This document shows, one piece after another, positions 38,301-53,300 of a DNA stretch of 64,000 bases; position 1 is the first letter of the stretch, and the number at the start of each line of letters is the position of its first letter. Under the pieces are notes generated by a model. The model was given only the letters and a program-made list of their open reading frames with translations. It was not told where the DNA came from and ran no database searches. The DNA lies in the NCBI GenBank assembly GCA_963377175.1, contig CAUJNA010001879.1, positions 602,073-666,072 on the forward strand, given 5' to 3'. This DNA is from Effrenium voratum. Its lineage: Eukaryota > Sar > Dinophyceae > Suessiales > Symbiodiniaceae. The position numbers were made by a program, and so were the translations under genes.

Positions 38301-41300
38301 GAGAAGAAAAAAACCTCTGAACATTGATCGAGATACTTTGACCAGACGGAAGAAAGGGCGTCGGGTTCCTGCGGTTGGAACTTGAGCTCCCCGCCCCACA
38401 AATGGGATGTTGTCCAAACCTGGACCCAAATAGGACTCGTGGAAACCAATTGAGGCCAGTAACCTGCCCCCCTTAACGGCCGCCTTTACCCTTGCTGGGA
38501 AAGACAGATTAGCAACTGGCGAACTGGGTTGAGGCGGGAATGAACCATACCAGCCAAATGAGACATGCAAAATGGTCGGTTTTCTTCGGTTTCCCAAAAC
38601 TTGGGAGCTTCCCCCCAAAAGAAACGAGGCACGCCCGTATTCACATATTCAGCCTACCAATAGGGCATTCATGCACAACCTACAAGCAGGTTGTGATCGT
38701 GACCTCCAAGAGGAATTTTCAAGTTACAGAACATATTTCCCCGAATCATTGAGCCCGAAACCCACGGAATACACAAAAACTGTTGTAGCCTTGGCCCCCG
38801 GAATTGGCTTCACACTTCAGGGCCTCAAACGACGCTCAGCGGCTTCCCCCTCCAAGAGCCACGCCTTCAAGACCTGCCCCACCGCTTTCAAGCTCTCAGG
38901 CCCCAGGTAGTCACGACAGATGTGACGCGCCGCCTTCTTCACCTCAGCGGTGAATCAAAACACGCCTTGTACCCATATGAATACATCACTTCCAGTCCAA
39001 CTCCCCTAGCAACCGGCCAAAACCCCTTAAAACCAGCCCCTCTAAACTTCCAGAAACCGGCAAAACTCCTCCCAGAAGCCAGTCAAATTCACCTTCGCTC
39101 GGCCCAAGCCCACTGCCATTCTGTAGCACTCTGCAGCTCTCGTTCTGGCCCTTGAAGCCACGTGGAAACACGCAGACATGCACCCACCCTCTACCTTGGA
39201 AACCAGCTCACGTAACACAAGGCTTCAAGGCAAACTAGCGCACGGTGTATACCTCAAAGCCAGCCAAAAGCTGACTGGCCAAGGCGGGCAACGCGAAGCG
39301 TTTACAATTATCACCCTAAACATATGCCCCCAAATGATACAACTTATGATGGAATTGATCCGTTTTAATCTGATGGAAAGGTGCTGCTTCGAATTGTATC
39401 TGTTGGGGAGCGCTGATACAGGGCATGTGCAAACTGGATCCCCCCTCACTGTTTTCTTTTATTTTTCCGGGAAGGTAGATTTGCTTGGGGGGAAAAAAGA
39501 GTCCTATGTCCTTCCCAAATGAACCATAGACAAGTCAGGAAACTTTGACCAAGCCTTGCCATGAGTAAATGTAAAGCGTGCCTTCTGCAGGGGTTGCTTT
39601 AAAAGAAACCAAGCAAAAATTGGGATGCCTTGCTGGACACATCCACACTCTTGAAGCACCACCACTTGATCAGCAAGCTGACGCGGTCTGGCTTCCTGTT
39701 CGGACTCTGGGCCCACATGCCGCGCCGCGGTTCTAGTCGTCACCTTGCCCATCAAGCAAGGCTGTGCGTCCTCTCTCTACGATGCGGCGCTATCGCGCTC
39801 GCCCGTCTCGGAGTCATCGATCTCCTGCGTGAAGGGATGCCAATGGACCACACAACGAGGATGCGATCACCAAGCAGCTCGTCGACCCACTGATCGACAA
39901 GAGAGTTCCGCAAGAGAGCGCCACAAAAAGCTCGGGCATCCGTGACATCGCAGCCAGGCTCGCAACTCCAAGACGGCATGCAGCGCTCTCAAGTCGCCGG
40001 GCTCCGATCCAACTCGTTAGGGCTGAAGTACGCTGAACTCACGAAAAGATCGAGAAAAAGGCGGCCAACCACTACGGCATCAGCTCCTCCAACAAGAGAA
40101 AGTACCAGATTGCTCCCCTTCACCCTCTACTCGTTCCTAGCATGTTCACACTGGTGAAGACGACGTCCCAGAGCCAATCCCAACGCACAAGGCCAAGGCC
40201 GGCATCACCCGCAGCTCAGCACGAGCCATTCTTACGACGCGTGGGAGGTGGTCAGACTTGGTCGAGGGCCCTATGCGGCTCGCTCATCCGACCTTCGCAC
40301 TTTGCCATTGCCACTCCGGGCGGGCTCTTTGGCTGCCTGGAGCCACTTTTGGCCTTCTCCCTCAAGCACCCCAAACACTTCAGCCGGAACCCTACCTTCG
40401 GGTCAACGTGGTGGACATGCGCAATCTGCTTCCACTTCCGCATGGAACGCAAAGGCGAGGACTTGTCATGTCGCTCTCTGGGTAGCGGAAGGCGCTTCAT
40501 CCTTCAAGTTGCCCATGACGTTCTGGTGCTCATGAAGCCGAGAAACGAGTCAATCACTTCCACAGCAACAGACACCCCACCAGTGCTTGGTGTGGGTTGA
40601 GTTTCTGCACGGGTGTCCGGTCACCATGCAGATTTGACATCGCGTTCCAGGGCAACATGGTCCGTGTGTAAGCGTGATGTTCAAAGGAACCATGGACGAG
40701 AAAGCGGGGTCTCTACCCTCCTCTTTCTGGTTTTCAGGGAATGAGTTTCAATGACCCCAAACTGAACCATCCAACTCGTAGGATGCCAAACGATTCGTTA
40801 AAGGCCCAGTAGTGATTCCCTTTCCAGCAATCCTTCCCAAGCTGATGGAAAGCTATCTCCAACCCAGAATTTGTAAAGGATAGGGATAGTGATGCCTTGT
40901 GCGTCGCATGGGTTTCTAGTTTTAAGTTTCGGTCCATTTCAATTTCGCACTTACACCCCCAACCAAGAGTACTCGCATGCGAACCCCTGGGCCCCTCAGT
41001 TGGTTCCAGCCCTGGAAAAATTGAGGCGGTGCCTTTCATGTCCCTTTGAAACCTGACCCCTGGAACCACATGGCCCAATCCCCGTGGGAATTAAGCCAAA
41101 ATCTGTGTGTGACCTGGGCCCAAGTACTACGAGAAGTCCTGCCAATCCGTGTTCAGGGCCAGTAACTTGTGGGTTTGAGAATGAATGGATACTGTAAAGA
41201 ATTGCACCCCAACCAACCCCAACCCAAAATCCTTGTGTTGAAGCTACTGAGTAAGTATGTTATAACCGTGGTTATGTCTCGGGCAACTCCTAGTAAACCT

Positions 41301-44300
41301 TATACACAGGGTTATAACTTATAACCTTGCGTAGCTTGAACAACCCCGCACAACCCCCCCCCAAAATGCCCCCAAACCCCCCCAAGACACCCCACCTCCG
41401 CCGCCTGGATCTCCAGCACCGCCTTCTCCATGAGCCGCCGCAAGACCCGGCCTTTCGTCAGCACCTCCGCCACCGCCACAAAGGCGTCCCTCGCCTTCTT
41501 GAAGATCGGCAGCAGCTCCTGGCTGCGAACTCCGCTGTCGAAAGGCTGGCTTGGGGCCTTCGTGGGTTTTGGGGAAAAAAGGTGGGCGGGTTCTTTGAGT
41601 GGGTGGCTTGGGGAAAAAGGCGGGCCGGTTGACGTGAATCGCCAAAACTCGGGGAGTGGTTTCCTCCGGCGAAGTCAGCTCCCCCCGAATTGCTGGGTGG
41701 CTTGGGGCGAAAAGTTACCACAACGAAAAGGAAGCCGCAAAAAGCCCCGGTGGTTTCCCGCTCAACCAGAGCTTGCCGAATCGGTGCTTTGGCGTCTTTT
41801 GCGGGTGTCCCGCTTCTCTACAAGAACGAGTGGGGAAACTCCAAACCGCCAATCCAAGCCAACTGAGGGTTGCCCGATGGAGCGGAGCAGGAACCCCTAA
41901 AAGGAAACCATACGGCTCCTGTCAAAAAAGGGAGCCAAACAAAGTGGGATGCGGAAAAACGAAACCTAAAATGCAACAGTTCCCTGGCAAAATCGTACAA
42001 CAGTTCCCGCCCATAAAAAGCAAAAACGGGGAGACAAAATACACCTGCCCCAAAAATGAAAAAAATGAACCCAAGTACAGTAAGTACAGAAATACGCAAG
42101 AAAACATGTGCAAAACAGCTCTGCCCACAATTTAAAATACAACAGCTCCTTTGCCCACAAAAGGAGAAACAGCCTGGAAAACATCCCGGCAGCGCCGAAC
42201 CTGCTAACATTCTGGGGTGGTGGGCTTGATAGTGACTCAGCTGCAGCAACCACACAGACCCTTGGTCGTGTGCATTGGATACCAGAAGCAGCAATGCAAC
42301 TGAGCTGTCAGATCCACCTGCCCGTCTGCAAAAGCAGCAAACGAGTACTCATATCGAGCATGACCGTCAACAAAAGACGTGCCTTGCATAAATGATGACA
42401 TTGTGCCCAGAGAAGAAAGCGCTCAAAAAAAGCGCGATCCGACAATGAACCCAAAAATTGGCGCGCTCGCACTCGAAAGTCACAAGAGTTTCAACTTTGC
42501 TGCCCGACTGCAAAAACGTGCGATACAACAAAAAGGACCTCCTGCCACGGAAAACAAAAAGGCAACAACCTGCACAAAGTTTTCTCAAGCCTTAATGGGG
42601 CCACTAGTGCGTTTCTATACTAGAACGAGGCCCAAAAGGGGGAAAGCTCCTGCCAAAAGCCGGTGTCTAAACGTTGTCAAAAGCGGCCAAAAAGTCCCCC
42701 CAAAAAAAGAGTGGGAAAACGGCCTTTGTTCTACTGAATCATGTTTGGTCCCGCTCCATGTTGCAAAAGGACACCTGCTCCTGGACGATTCCGACCGTTC
42801 GCGATTCGAAATCCACATCAGTTTCCCAAGAACTTCCCAAAAAAGGCAAACACCAGAGCCGGCCCAAAACGGGTCGCTCGGCAGAAAATGGGACGGGCCT
42901 CGTGGGTCAGCAAGGCTTTCGCCACCGTCATCTGATTTTTGGCTTCCACCACCCGAGGCCAGGGAACCTGGCAAGATTCTACGTCGAGATTCGGGGGGGG
43001 CAGAATGATGGGTTTCCTTTCGGTTGCACATGTTAACTAACCTAAATCGATAGGTCGATAAGGCCGGCCAATTTCCGGCCGAGAACGCAGGTTAAAGCCT
43101 CATTCTACGAGCGCCCTATTTTTGGGACCTTCCTGCCTTCGTTCGTCTTTCTTTTTAACGCCCTGCCTTGGACGAGCACTCACTTGGGGGTCTGCTACTA
43201 GGCACCGGGTGTTGGGAAGGAACTTGAACCCAGGGCGCAAGGTTGCAAGCCCTCTTTGCGAGGATACTACAATTTCCTGAAACGATGTTGGCAACAAACG
43301 AACCCGCCATTCCCGGGAAATAGAAGAGCACCCGTCACCCCACAATCTCTTTCCGCTTGAGGACGTGCTTCGTGCGCGAGTCGCTTATGCGACTCCAAAG
43401 CTAGCCGCACGCGCATAAGCGATGACCACAATCCTGCGTACGGGTACGCCCCACGCGCGCCATGGCGCAGCATAAGCGGCATGAAGATTCATCTGTCATT
43501 GTTCGTATGAGCTGCATCCAACTACGCAAATCATCGCGGATTTGAGACAACCTTGGAACAGCAGACCTGCCACTAGTTATCCACCCAAGACGCAGAGAGC
43601 TTTCCACAGCTGAGCGCTTTCGCTGTTGGCTGCGGGATGGTGCAGTTTATGAGGTGCAGCTTCCCTTAAAGTGCGCTGAGAAGACCCAGCTGGTCGCTGG
43701 CTTGATGTAGCACGCCGTGATGGTGCGAATCGGGGCCCTCTAAGAAGCCCGGCAAATAGTCTCGCGATTCCCTGGATCCGTTCCTACAAAATGAACAGTG
43801 TCAGAGGTAGAACGCCAAGTTCCAGCCAGTGTCTAGCACAGCAGTGAAACATGCACCTAGTTGTGGGGGCAAGCGAGGACGAGCTTCTTTCTGCGAAAAG
43901 AAAACCTGTCGATAGCCAGGATCCATTTCTCTGAAGCCACGCGAAAACAAACCTCCCGCCAAGCAGCACCGCGCCAAATGGGTGGAATTTGGCTTCGGGG
44001 GGAGGGGATTTAACTCAGGAATTCGCCTTCTCAATTCGTCTTTGGAAGGAATTTCGGCGTCGCGAAGGACTTCGGCTTCAGCAAATTCGTCTTCGCAATT
44101 CGTCTTCGGGTGGAATTCGGCTTCGGGGGGATTTGGTTTGGGAACTCGGAATTCGTCTTCGGGGGTCCTCTTTGTTTCTGAGAGCCTTGGGCGAATATGT
44201 CTTCGACATTTGTCTTCGTCTGCGGTGGCAAGGTACTACCCCCCCAACGGCCGCAACGCACCTTCATGTTCGCGTTCGCGTTGACCGCATTTCATGTCAT

Positions 44301-47300
44301 GCCATGGTCATTTCGATGCGTTTCCCTTTTCTTCGTATTGCAATACAACACGTGGTGACATCGCATGACATCGCATGACATCGCCTCACATTCATGCTTA
44401 TGTACTCACACTGCACGTTGCTTCAGCTATACTTGTCCCACTTCTGGCAGCCCAGCTACAAATGTTAGATTCCCAAAGCCCAGCACAAGCAATCCCCAAG
44501 TAAAGGACCTTCAGCATGAGCTCGATTCCCCCCGAATCGGGAATCGAGCTCGCCGTCAAACAAGCGGATTGCAGGCAACAGCATGGCCCCCTCCCCCCCT
44601 CCAACCCAAAGCTTCAGAAAAGATTCGTGGTAAGGGGAAACCAGCCTCTCCAACAATCAAATTTTGAACTCCGAACACACACACACACACACACACTCTT
44701 CCCCCCAAGCCCAAAGCCCAAAGGTTCTTCACCCCCTTATTCCCCCCCCCAAAAAAAAAAAAAACAAAACAAAAAGCTCTGGTGATATCCCCAACAGCAT
44801 GCGGTGCTCTTTTTAGTGCTCGCACCACCCCGCAGCCCTCGCGGAACCTCGTGGAACCCTGGTGGAACCCTAGTGGAACCCTGGTGCAACCCTGGTGGAA
44901 CCCTCGTGGAACCTTACCTCAGGGCCGCCCGGACCACCCCGGAGCCTATCTGGGCTGAGACCCCAAAGCTTTCAGCTGTTGGGGAAAAAAGAAAAAAAAC
45001 TTGGCAAGGTTCCAGTCAAGCCCAAAAGCCCCAAGTTGCCACGCCTGGCCTGGCACCAGGTGTAGTTGGACACCGCCCGCCCGTACGCGATCTTCGCCCG
45101 CTCCACGTTCTGGGCCAAGTCAAAGGCGCTGCTAAAGGCGGACTTCACCCCCAGCATCGCTTGCGCCAGGTGCCTTGAGACAAACGGCTGTGGTCACAAA
45201 ATGTGGGTAAAATGGGGTGTCCAAAATGGGGAAATGGAAGCATGGACCAAAATCTGCTCCATATCCTGGCGGCTTAATTTTCACCGATACCCAAATGGCT
45301 ACGTGGGTACCCTCTCTCCCACCAGCAGAAGGCACCTGTGAAAAAAGGGCAGCTGGAAGATTGGTTTCCTCTTGGAGGCACCTGTCAGGTGCCATGTTGG
45401 TGAGAGAGAGGTTATGTCTTGAAATGAAAGTTCCCTCTAAGGATACCTTCAAAAGACCTGGGTGAGGTAGGTGCGTTCGGACCCGAAACAAGCCCCAGAT
45501 CCATGACTCGACGGCGCAACTGTTGGGGCAGATGTGTAGGGATGACTAAACTGAACTGGGAGTAATCAGCCTCAAAAACTGGCCGACAATATGGTACGTG
45601 TTGTTTGGGGAAAAGGGCCTGGACGGAGAAAAAACAGTGTCCCCGTCAAAAAATGAGCCCAAAAGGGCACAGAGTCCAGAAAGAAGTGAAGCTTCGGCTG
45701 ACCCAGAAAATGGCAAAAAAAGACCCTCGGACAAACACTCCCTTAGTCTAACATGGAAGCCAAAAGAACCGCGTGGGCAAACCAAGCACAAAAACAGGTG
45801 GGGCGAAGCAAAACACGGGAAAGACATGGTCCACGTCCAAGGCTCATGCTGAGATACTCCAGCTGATGCCTGAGCTCAAGCAAGTGTGATCTTGAGAATC
45901 CCGATTCTCTCCGTTACACGTCAGCCCACCTAGCCTTCAAATGGCGAGGTGATGTCTAAAATGGGCAAAAGGCGGACACTGATTTGATTGATTTTGTGAT
46001 ATTGGTTCAAAGTGGGTCGAGGGGTATTGTGTCGATCAATCCCGTACCAGAAGAGATTGCATCTACCATGGCGAACCAAGCGGCTAGTGCTGAAAATTGC
46101 TCTGAAAGCATCTGTCTTGTTGGTTGCAAGTACAGTATGAATCTGTACGAAGCGGCCATGCACTGTTTGTTGGTTGAAAGTAAACATACAACTGTACAAC
46201 AAAGCAGCCTGAAAGCGAATAACGTGTCATGTTCTGTATCCCAAGATTGTTACTGTCATTCTACAATGAAATCCAGTCAGGTCCATGTTCAAACCGCCTG
46301 AAACCCGGATAGCATGTCACACAAGTCATGATCCAACCCTGGTAGCAAACTAAACCGTCGTTTCTTTGCTTGGATGTTCAACCCACAGAGTAGGTCATAG
46401 CCATGGCTGACTGGGACCCCAAACTTGGTGCTGCGCCTGCCACACAATTCCTTCCTTCTCTATCTCCTTCTTTGTATTTCTTGCTTGCTTTGCTGTCCAC
46501 TTTCTTTGCCACTTGTTTGCTTCTTCAACTTTTCGTAGTACACAAGTTTCCAACTCGACGTCCTTTGATGAATAGGGGGTCCCTGGGATTGGTGGGGATT
46601 CAGGCCTCCTTTGGAGGGGAACACTGCCATATCAATAAACTGGGGTATGAATCCTGGGTCAACATTAGTAGTTTATAAACCCGTGGTTGTCTTGGCGGTT
46701 CAACGAGCGAATCCTCAGTTTCTAGAGGGTTTAGTGGTGTCCTTTTGGCTTCCCTTAGCTGCTAACAACAAGGTGTTTATTAATAAGGGGTGGGGGCCCC
46801 TCCACACATCTCCCGCAGTGACACCCCCATATCAATCAACAGGGGTTTATTCATCCGGGGCCAACATCATTGGAAACCAACAGGAACAAAAACATGTTGG
46901 GGCCCCCAGAAATCGGGAACCTCGGATTAAAGACCCCCTGCTTGATTTCATTGTGTCCCCTTGTGGGAATCCGGAAACGACTCTTGGAACCACGGATGAA
47001 AGAGGTTTCTGGTTGATTCACATGGCTGTGGCTCAAAAACATGCACCCAAGTTGCACTTTGGTAACAGCTGCGCAACCATACCTTTCAAATTTTGAGCCA
47101 CACGGATGAAGGAACACGCTCTAGGAACCCGCCTTCAGGTTCAATGTCGCACTCTGAGAAAGCCATGGACCACCGGAACACTAGGCGTAGCCGTACCCCC
47201 AGTGAACATCCCAATCCAACCACTAAAATAGGTTCTAAAGTGGGTAGTGAATTCACCTACCCCAAAATGGTGACCCACAGCCACCCTGGGGCCAACGGAA

Positions 47301-50300
47301 AAACCCGTCCAGGGCGTGCGCGGTTTTTTGCTCCGAGGGGCTCCTCAGCCAAGTCCAGGGCACCCTCCATGGCCTCATGGAGCTCGTCCATGCGCATGGC
47401 GTTGGCCACCAACATGTCCGTCATCACCGCCTAAGGACTCGGAGGTCAACCAAACACCGGGGGAAAAGACAACAACCTTGAGGTTTGGAGTGATGGAAAT
47501 GAGATGAAACACCTTGAGGTTTGGGTCAGCTGAATGAAATGAGACGGAAACTATGAGGGGATGGAAATCCTGTCGCGCCTGCTTGGTTGGGCTTGGCTGG
47601 GCTGGGTTGGGTTGGGTTGGGTTGGGTTGGGTGGGCTCAGTTTGTTGGCTGGTAGATGTTTGCTTTGGCAACCGGATCTGTCCCTAGCTCGAGGTCGGAG
47701 GCCAAAGCCTAAACGACGGCCTGTTGAATTTCAGAATTCCCACGCAACCCCCACCCAATACCCATAACGGTATGATGTCTAATTCGCTTGTGTGTGCTGC
47801 TTTGAGGAGACACATGGAAATTGGTGTCCAAAAAGACCAACCTTGGGAAATATACAAAGGACAAGTGGCGGGAAAATATGGTTGAATATACTGTGGATGG
47901 GCGAAGACCATCGCACCAGAAATGAAGCCATGGTTGAAACCGTTGCTTGTTGGTATTTACAGAAGAATCGAATCCTTCCAGGATTTCTTAGGTGCGAAAT
48001 GGATTTCTTCCAGCAGAATTGGAAGATAGGGCCTTCGAGTTGCAACCGAAAAGCCAGCCTTCCAACACTGATTGAGCGCCGACTGGACAGCAGGAGCCAT
48101 GGGATATTTAACCCACTGAGTAAGTACCCCCTACACCCGACACAGCCACTTTCTTGGGTATGATTTGTCAACCCGGGACCTTGTTGTTTCGCCGTACAAC
48201 ACCGGGGTCTTCAGAACATATACAAACAAACAAACAAAACCGGAACTTGGAGGGTAGGTTAGATTGCTTCTTTCTGCAACAGGGTTGCTCCTGAGCAGTG
48301 AGAGGGAAACCAGACCTGTGTCAGTCGCCAAGTGACCAGACTGCCACTACTCACAAAGCCTACGGCTCGGGTCCGTCTAAGATGGTCATGTTGCTTGGAA
48401 AAGAAACATCCTCAGGCCACCAGCCTCTTGGGAAAAGATAGGCTATCAATCATCATGGCCCGAGAAGTTCTGGGAAATATGCAGGAGATATGCAAAACTG
48501 TGCGATTTGTTTCGATGGGTGAAAGCCCAAGGGCCCTCCCCTTCCCACCTTCTTGGACCCACCGCCTGCTGATTCTGCACCTTCGCCAGATCTGAGTCCA
48601 TCTTGTCCTCGAAGGCTTGCATCTGACGAGATAGGGACTCCACCCCGTCCTCCAGCTGATCCATGATCAGATCCTCAAATCAGCTTCCAAGTTGATTCAC
48701 AAACTGTTGATTCATCGATACGGAGGGCGCAGGAATTTCTCCCCTTCGGACAGGAAAGTTGTCTTCCAAAAGAAGCGAGGTTCGAGCGGATCCAATCACT
48801 TCTTGGGGAACACCCCCCTGCTAATCCACCAGGATGATTAGTGCGGGGACGGACAGTAGCAGAACCAAAGTTCCAATCCTTGCAAACTGGCTGCGGCAAA
48901 TGAAATACCCCTTGCCAGGTTTGCAAAAGCACGGAGAATGCGAGAAGAATCCCGAAGGTTGAAACAACTCGCTTGGAATACGGACCAAGACGCCGTGCGC
49001 GCCACGACTTGTCGTTCAACATCTTGGATGTCACTCTTCAGCTGCTCTTCCGTCCTGCGCGCTCAAACACTTTGGCCAAAAACACGCACTAGCGGTCCGA
49101 AGCCCCAACCACCATCCAAACCACCCAACAAGAGAAGAGCGGATCAGAAGGAAACGGAGAACCAAAACCCATGGAATCCAAAGTGACCCTAAACCACTTC
49201 TGCAAGCGCTGATTTTGCATGAGTACTGTTTGTCTACATGCTTTGTTGACAGACCTCCAAGTAGGCGTTGCCTTCTTTTGTCATGTAAGACAAGCCCCCA
49301 AAGGGCACCCTCACACAAAGACACACATACACGCATGCATGCTCTTGACACACGCATGCTCTCTTGTTTTGAGACAGACCCAAAGCTGCCGCGTTTCTTT
49401 TTCGCCCTCTCAGCGATCCGTTTTCCAGACATCCTGCCCAGATGCTCAGAAGCCCCACAGGAAACCGCAAGCCCGAGGTTGAGAGGAAAGCAGAGGTCCC
49501 AATTGGGGTTTGGTCCTTCGGCCTCAAAACCCTCTCATTAGGCGTTGAAGGATAGTTGTTTTTGCTTCTATGAGTTAAGGCAGATTGATTGGCGCAGGCC
49601 AACTCATATGACCAGCAGTTATCTACTTGATGTCGGCTTAAATTCCGCTTCCGGACAGGTCTGAAGCTTTCGGCGAAACATAGACAAACCCTCACCCCCT
49701 CCCCCAGGCTTTGTTTGGTTGGTTGCTTGGTTGGGTGGTTTGCTTGGTTGGGTGGTTTGCAGCGCCGCAAGACAAGTGAGTAGTGGGGGATCAGCAAAAG
49801 GATCCCCCACTACCCCTCTATGCTTTTCTTCAAGCCCCGGGTGAATCATCAAAGCAATCACCGCAGTTTCCAAGCAACTGAGGTACATCGCTCGAGAGAC
49901 TTTTTTGCAGAGAGACCTGAAGCAAAGAGCCAAGTCCCGTCCTGCGGATTCGGTTCATCAGCATGTCCCCAGTATCTTTGACGGCCTCGGTCACCTCCTT
50001 CTTCATCACCTGTTGAATCTGGGCCGGCAGGGGGCCAGTTTCGAGAAATACAACCGACAATGTTTGACCTTGTCAAAGTGGGAAGCCATCCGTCATTCCT
50101 GTGACATGGAATTCGGCCTCCTGTTTTGCAACAACCCCTTTTGGTGCACAATAGCTGTTGCTGCTTTTGGGGCCTGCCCCTGACAAGAAAACGCCGCGCA
50201 CTTAGTTGCACTGAGCGAGTCGCAAAGAAAAAATAACTTGCTTGTTTCCCATTTTCAGGGAAATCAGCTTTCTCATCTACGGCTCCAGGAAGCTTGAGTT

Positions 50301-53300
50301 CCTCGCTCCGAACTTCCCGCCTTCACATCCCCGGAGAGGTCCTGGTTTCACCCCGCACGCGGAACATGCAGTTCGCAAACCGCACGCGGTGTGAAGCCCT
50401 GGTTGTTGCGGGTCAATGGCAAACTTCCTAACTTCAAAACCACCAAGAGGGAAGCTGCGAAAGACCATCCTGGACCCCCATCGCTTCTATGGGCCGTTTT
50501 CTTCAGGCCGAAGCCACAGCACCATCCGCCCGATAGATCCATCATACCCCCTTTTCATACGGATGCCCTAAATATGGCAGTAGTCCCTTCTGTACTGAAC
50601 TGCAAACCAGGGAAAACGCACGGTAAAAGATACATCTCCACTTTCGCCCCTTGCAATACTTCAAAAAAGACCCGCCCGTGCGGTTTCCTTCCCGCCAGAC
50701 TCTCACACAAAAGACGACGGGGGGCCTCCTGGGGCTCGCCAAGCACTGCCAGCTTCGAGATCCCAACTGGGGAAAATCGGAGGTCGTCTTCTGGTTTGTG
50801 GGTGGCCCCGAAAAGTTGTCCGAGGTTCTTCTCGTTGCACTCCACCCCGGAAAGATCTATCCCAAAAAGGGTAGCCTTCAAATAGCGAGAAACAATGACA
50901 ACTGCCTCTTGTTGGATGGTTTAAAATGGAGATCCCAATTTTAAAGAGAGCAAGCATCACACAATGAGTTGTTAAACTTGCAAGAAAGCTTGCAGACAGT
51001 AAAAAGAAGGCCTCTAGAAGGTACACAGTGAGAGTGAGAAGGCCAAAATTCTCAGGGCTCCCAGACTGTGAGAGACACTAAACTCTTCGAACAATCGAAA
51101 GTGCAAAGGAGGGTTTTGGAAGACTGCCATGCTCTTGACAAAGCCACTTGGCCACTTCCAATTGTTGGAAAGACGGGAAAAGGTGAAATCCCATCACGCC
51201 AAAGGGCCACCAAGTTACCAAAGCCAAGCCCCCCTTTTGTCGGGTTGGCTTTGAAGGAAAAACGATAGCCACCATGACCAACGTTGCTATCACCACTATC
51301 ACCACTCTCACCATTCTCACCATTCTCACCACTGTCGCCACTATCGCCACTGTCACCACTACTAATCACAATGAGAGTCATATTGATACCGTTCCAATTT
51401 CCAGAGTATCCAAACTGAAAGAATCCCTGCCCTCGGTGAAAAGTTTGGGGGGGGGAGACCCCAACCTCCTGTGATTCTCCGACATCCAGCGAAGGAATCA
51501 AAAAGGCAATCGGCGCTGCGCCCAATCGGATCACCTGACGCCGCTTTATGCCCGCTTTTTGGGACTCAGTTTTTTTGTGGCCTCCCACTCGTCTCCTGGA
51601 TCTGGCCGGTGATGGCCGTCATCTTGGAGCTTAGGGCCTCCCGCGTCTGCTTGATGCCCCCAAGGACTTGAGCCGTGCTGCGCTGGCTCTCCTGGACGTC
51701 GGGATGTGGCGCTTGAGCCTTCCGTGTGGGGCCCGAAAAAGCAAAATTTGAAACAACACCCAATGAAGCAAAAACGTCTGAAGAAACAAGACATTGTTTC
51801 CCAGAAGATCATCTAACTTTATATACCCTTTCGGTTTAAAGGGAGACCGAGGGAACACTGCACAAAAATCGGGGAAAGGAAGGACTGTCGATTTCCCCAT
51901 AAATGGAATTTATCCGGACGTAAATTTGTTTCGAACAGGCCTCAAAGCTACACTTTGTCAAGATTTCCGGGCAGTCTGCGACTAGCCCGCAATACATAAT
52001 TTGGAGCCTTGGACCGAGGCCTGAAAAGAGAAGTTTGGCGCCTGAGTTGGGTTACAAGCCTCGTTTTGGGAAGAGACGCCTAACCAGCCCTGATGATACA
52101 ATCATTGTTCAACCCAGAGGTTGTCTCCTTTTGAAGGCACAGATCTTGATTACAGCGAGACCACACATTTTGCTGGTCCCCTATTCATTCGGAAACATAG
52201 CCGGTTTTCCGTTTCGACTCCCTTTGAGACTGCCTGCGAATCCACCCAAACAAGCAAAGAATGCCAACTCTCCCAAAAAGCAAGGAGGGGAAAACACAAA
52301 AAGAAAGGAACCCGAAAAGATCCCCCCCTCGTCCCCCCGCGTTCCTTTTTCCCGGAGAAATGCGAACAAAACGGAAAGGCCGTGGCCTGCAGGACCTTGT
52401 TGCCCAAGTTGGAGATGGAGCTCTGCAGGTTTCGGTCCATCGCGCCCATCGCGGCGCGGATCTCCTCCGTGGACTTCGTGATGGCCCTCCGGGTGTCTTT
52501 GCCTGAAGGAAACCGGGACCGGAACGGACTCCAAATAGCTACCCTCTGTTTGAAGGTCTATTTTGAACAACCAGGTTTCGTGGGAAGAACATTCTTTCGT
52601 AGAGGGCCGACATTATACCCTATCATACACTGAAAACAAAGTAGGTACTTAGTGTAAGGAGTAGGATTATTAAACCCTGACTGATAAATAGGGGGTGTCC
52701 CATTGATGATCATTAACTTTGAGGACCACCCCACTAGTATTTCACCAGCTTGGCCACTTGGTGGTTCGGCGACAAGCCACTGAGACATCCGCGGAGTGGG
52801 ATCGCTCACGAGTTTGGTCGAACACCCAAGCGCAACACAGAAAGGGGAACAGTACCTTAATGGACAACAAGGCCAAAGTAGAAACCCCGCCCAAAAACAA
52901 GCTTCAATGTGGCATTTATTCTCATCAGACCCCACAACCTCCTTTCGTGTTGCCATTCTTTTCAGGGCGGGCAAATCGGGTCTGGTTGATCAAAATTTTG
53001 CGAATCCTGCCATGCCCCCATGTCTTGGTCATTTACCACTTTTTTCATGACAAAAACACCACCTCCAAATCCAACCAGTTTGTCATCCACATGTTCCATC
53101 CGGACTGCCCTCCTAAGTCTCCCTCGTTTTCCGTATGAGTATGTTTATAAATGGGGAGACCCTTGAACCCCGAAAAGGCGTCCTCGGAAAAGGACCCCTC
53201 CCATATTTCTTGCTGGTTCGGGAATGAGGGACTGACGCCTACAAACCCGTTTCCTTTAAGGAAATCACCTTCTGGTTCTTTCCCTGGGTCCCGACAGAGC

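Noticed and set aside
39740..40560. Possible LINE reverse transcriptase on the plus strand ([12 protein letters not shown])
   Set aside because: Only one weak box is seen, frames shift repeatedly, and no catalytic Asp-Asp motif was found.
42379..43008. 209-codon plus-strand open frame
   Set aside because: It overlaps the minus-strand exon 42899-42967 and shows no bias or domain.
46403..46678. Plus-strand frame with a hydrophobic stretch
   Set aside because: Opposite strand to all exons, with low-complexity pyrimidine-driven hydrophobicity and no bias.
47588..47634. Interstitial telomere repeat
   Set aside because: The unit is GGGTT, not TTTAGGG or another known telomere repeat.
50690..50760. 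Exon-like frame [16 protein letters not shown]
   Set aside because: Codon bias is good, but no acceptor/donor pair of sensible phase was found.
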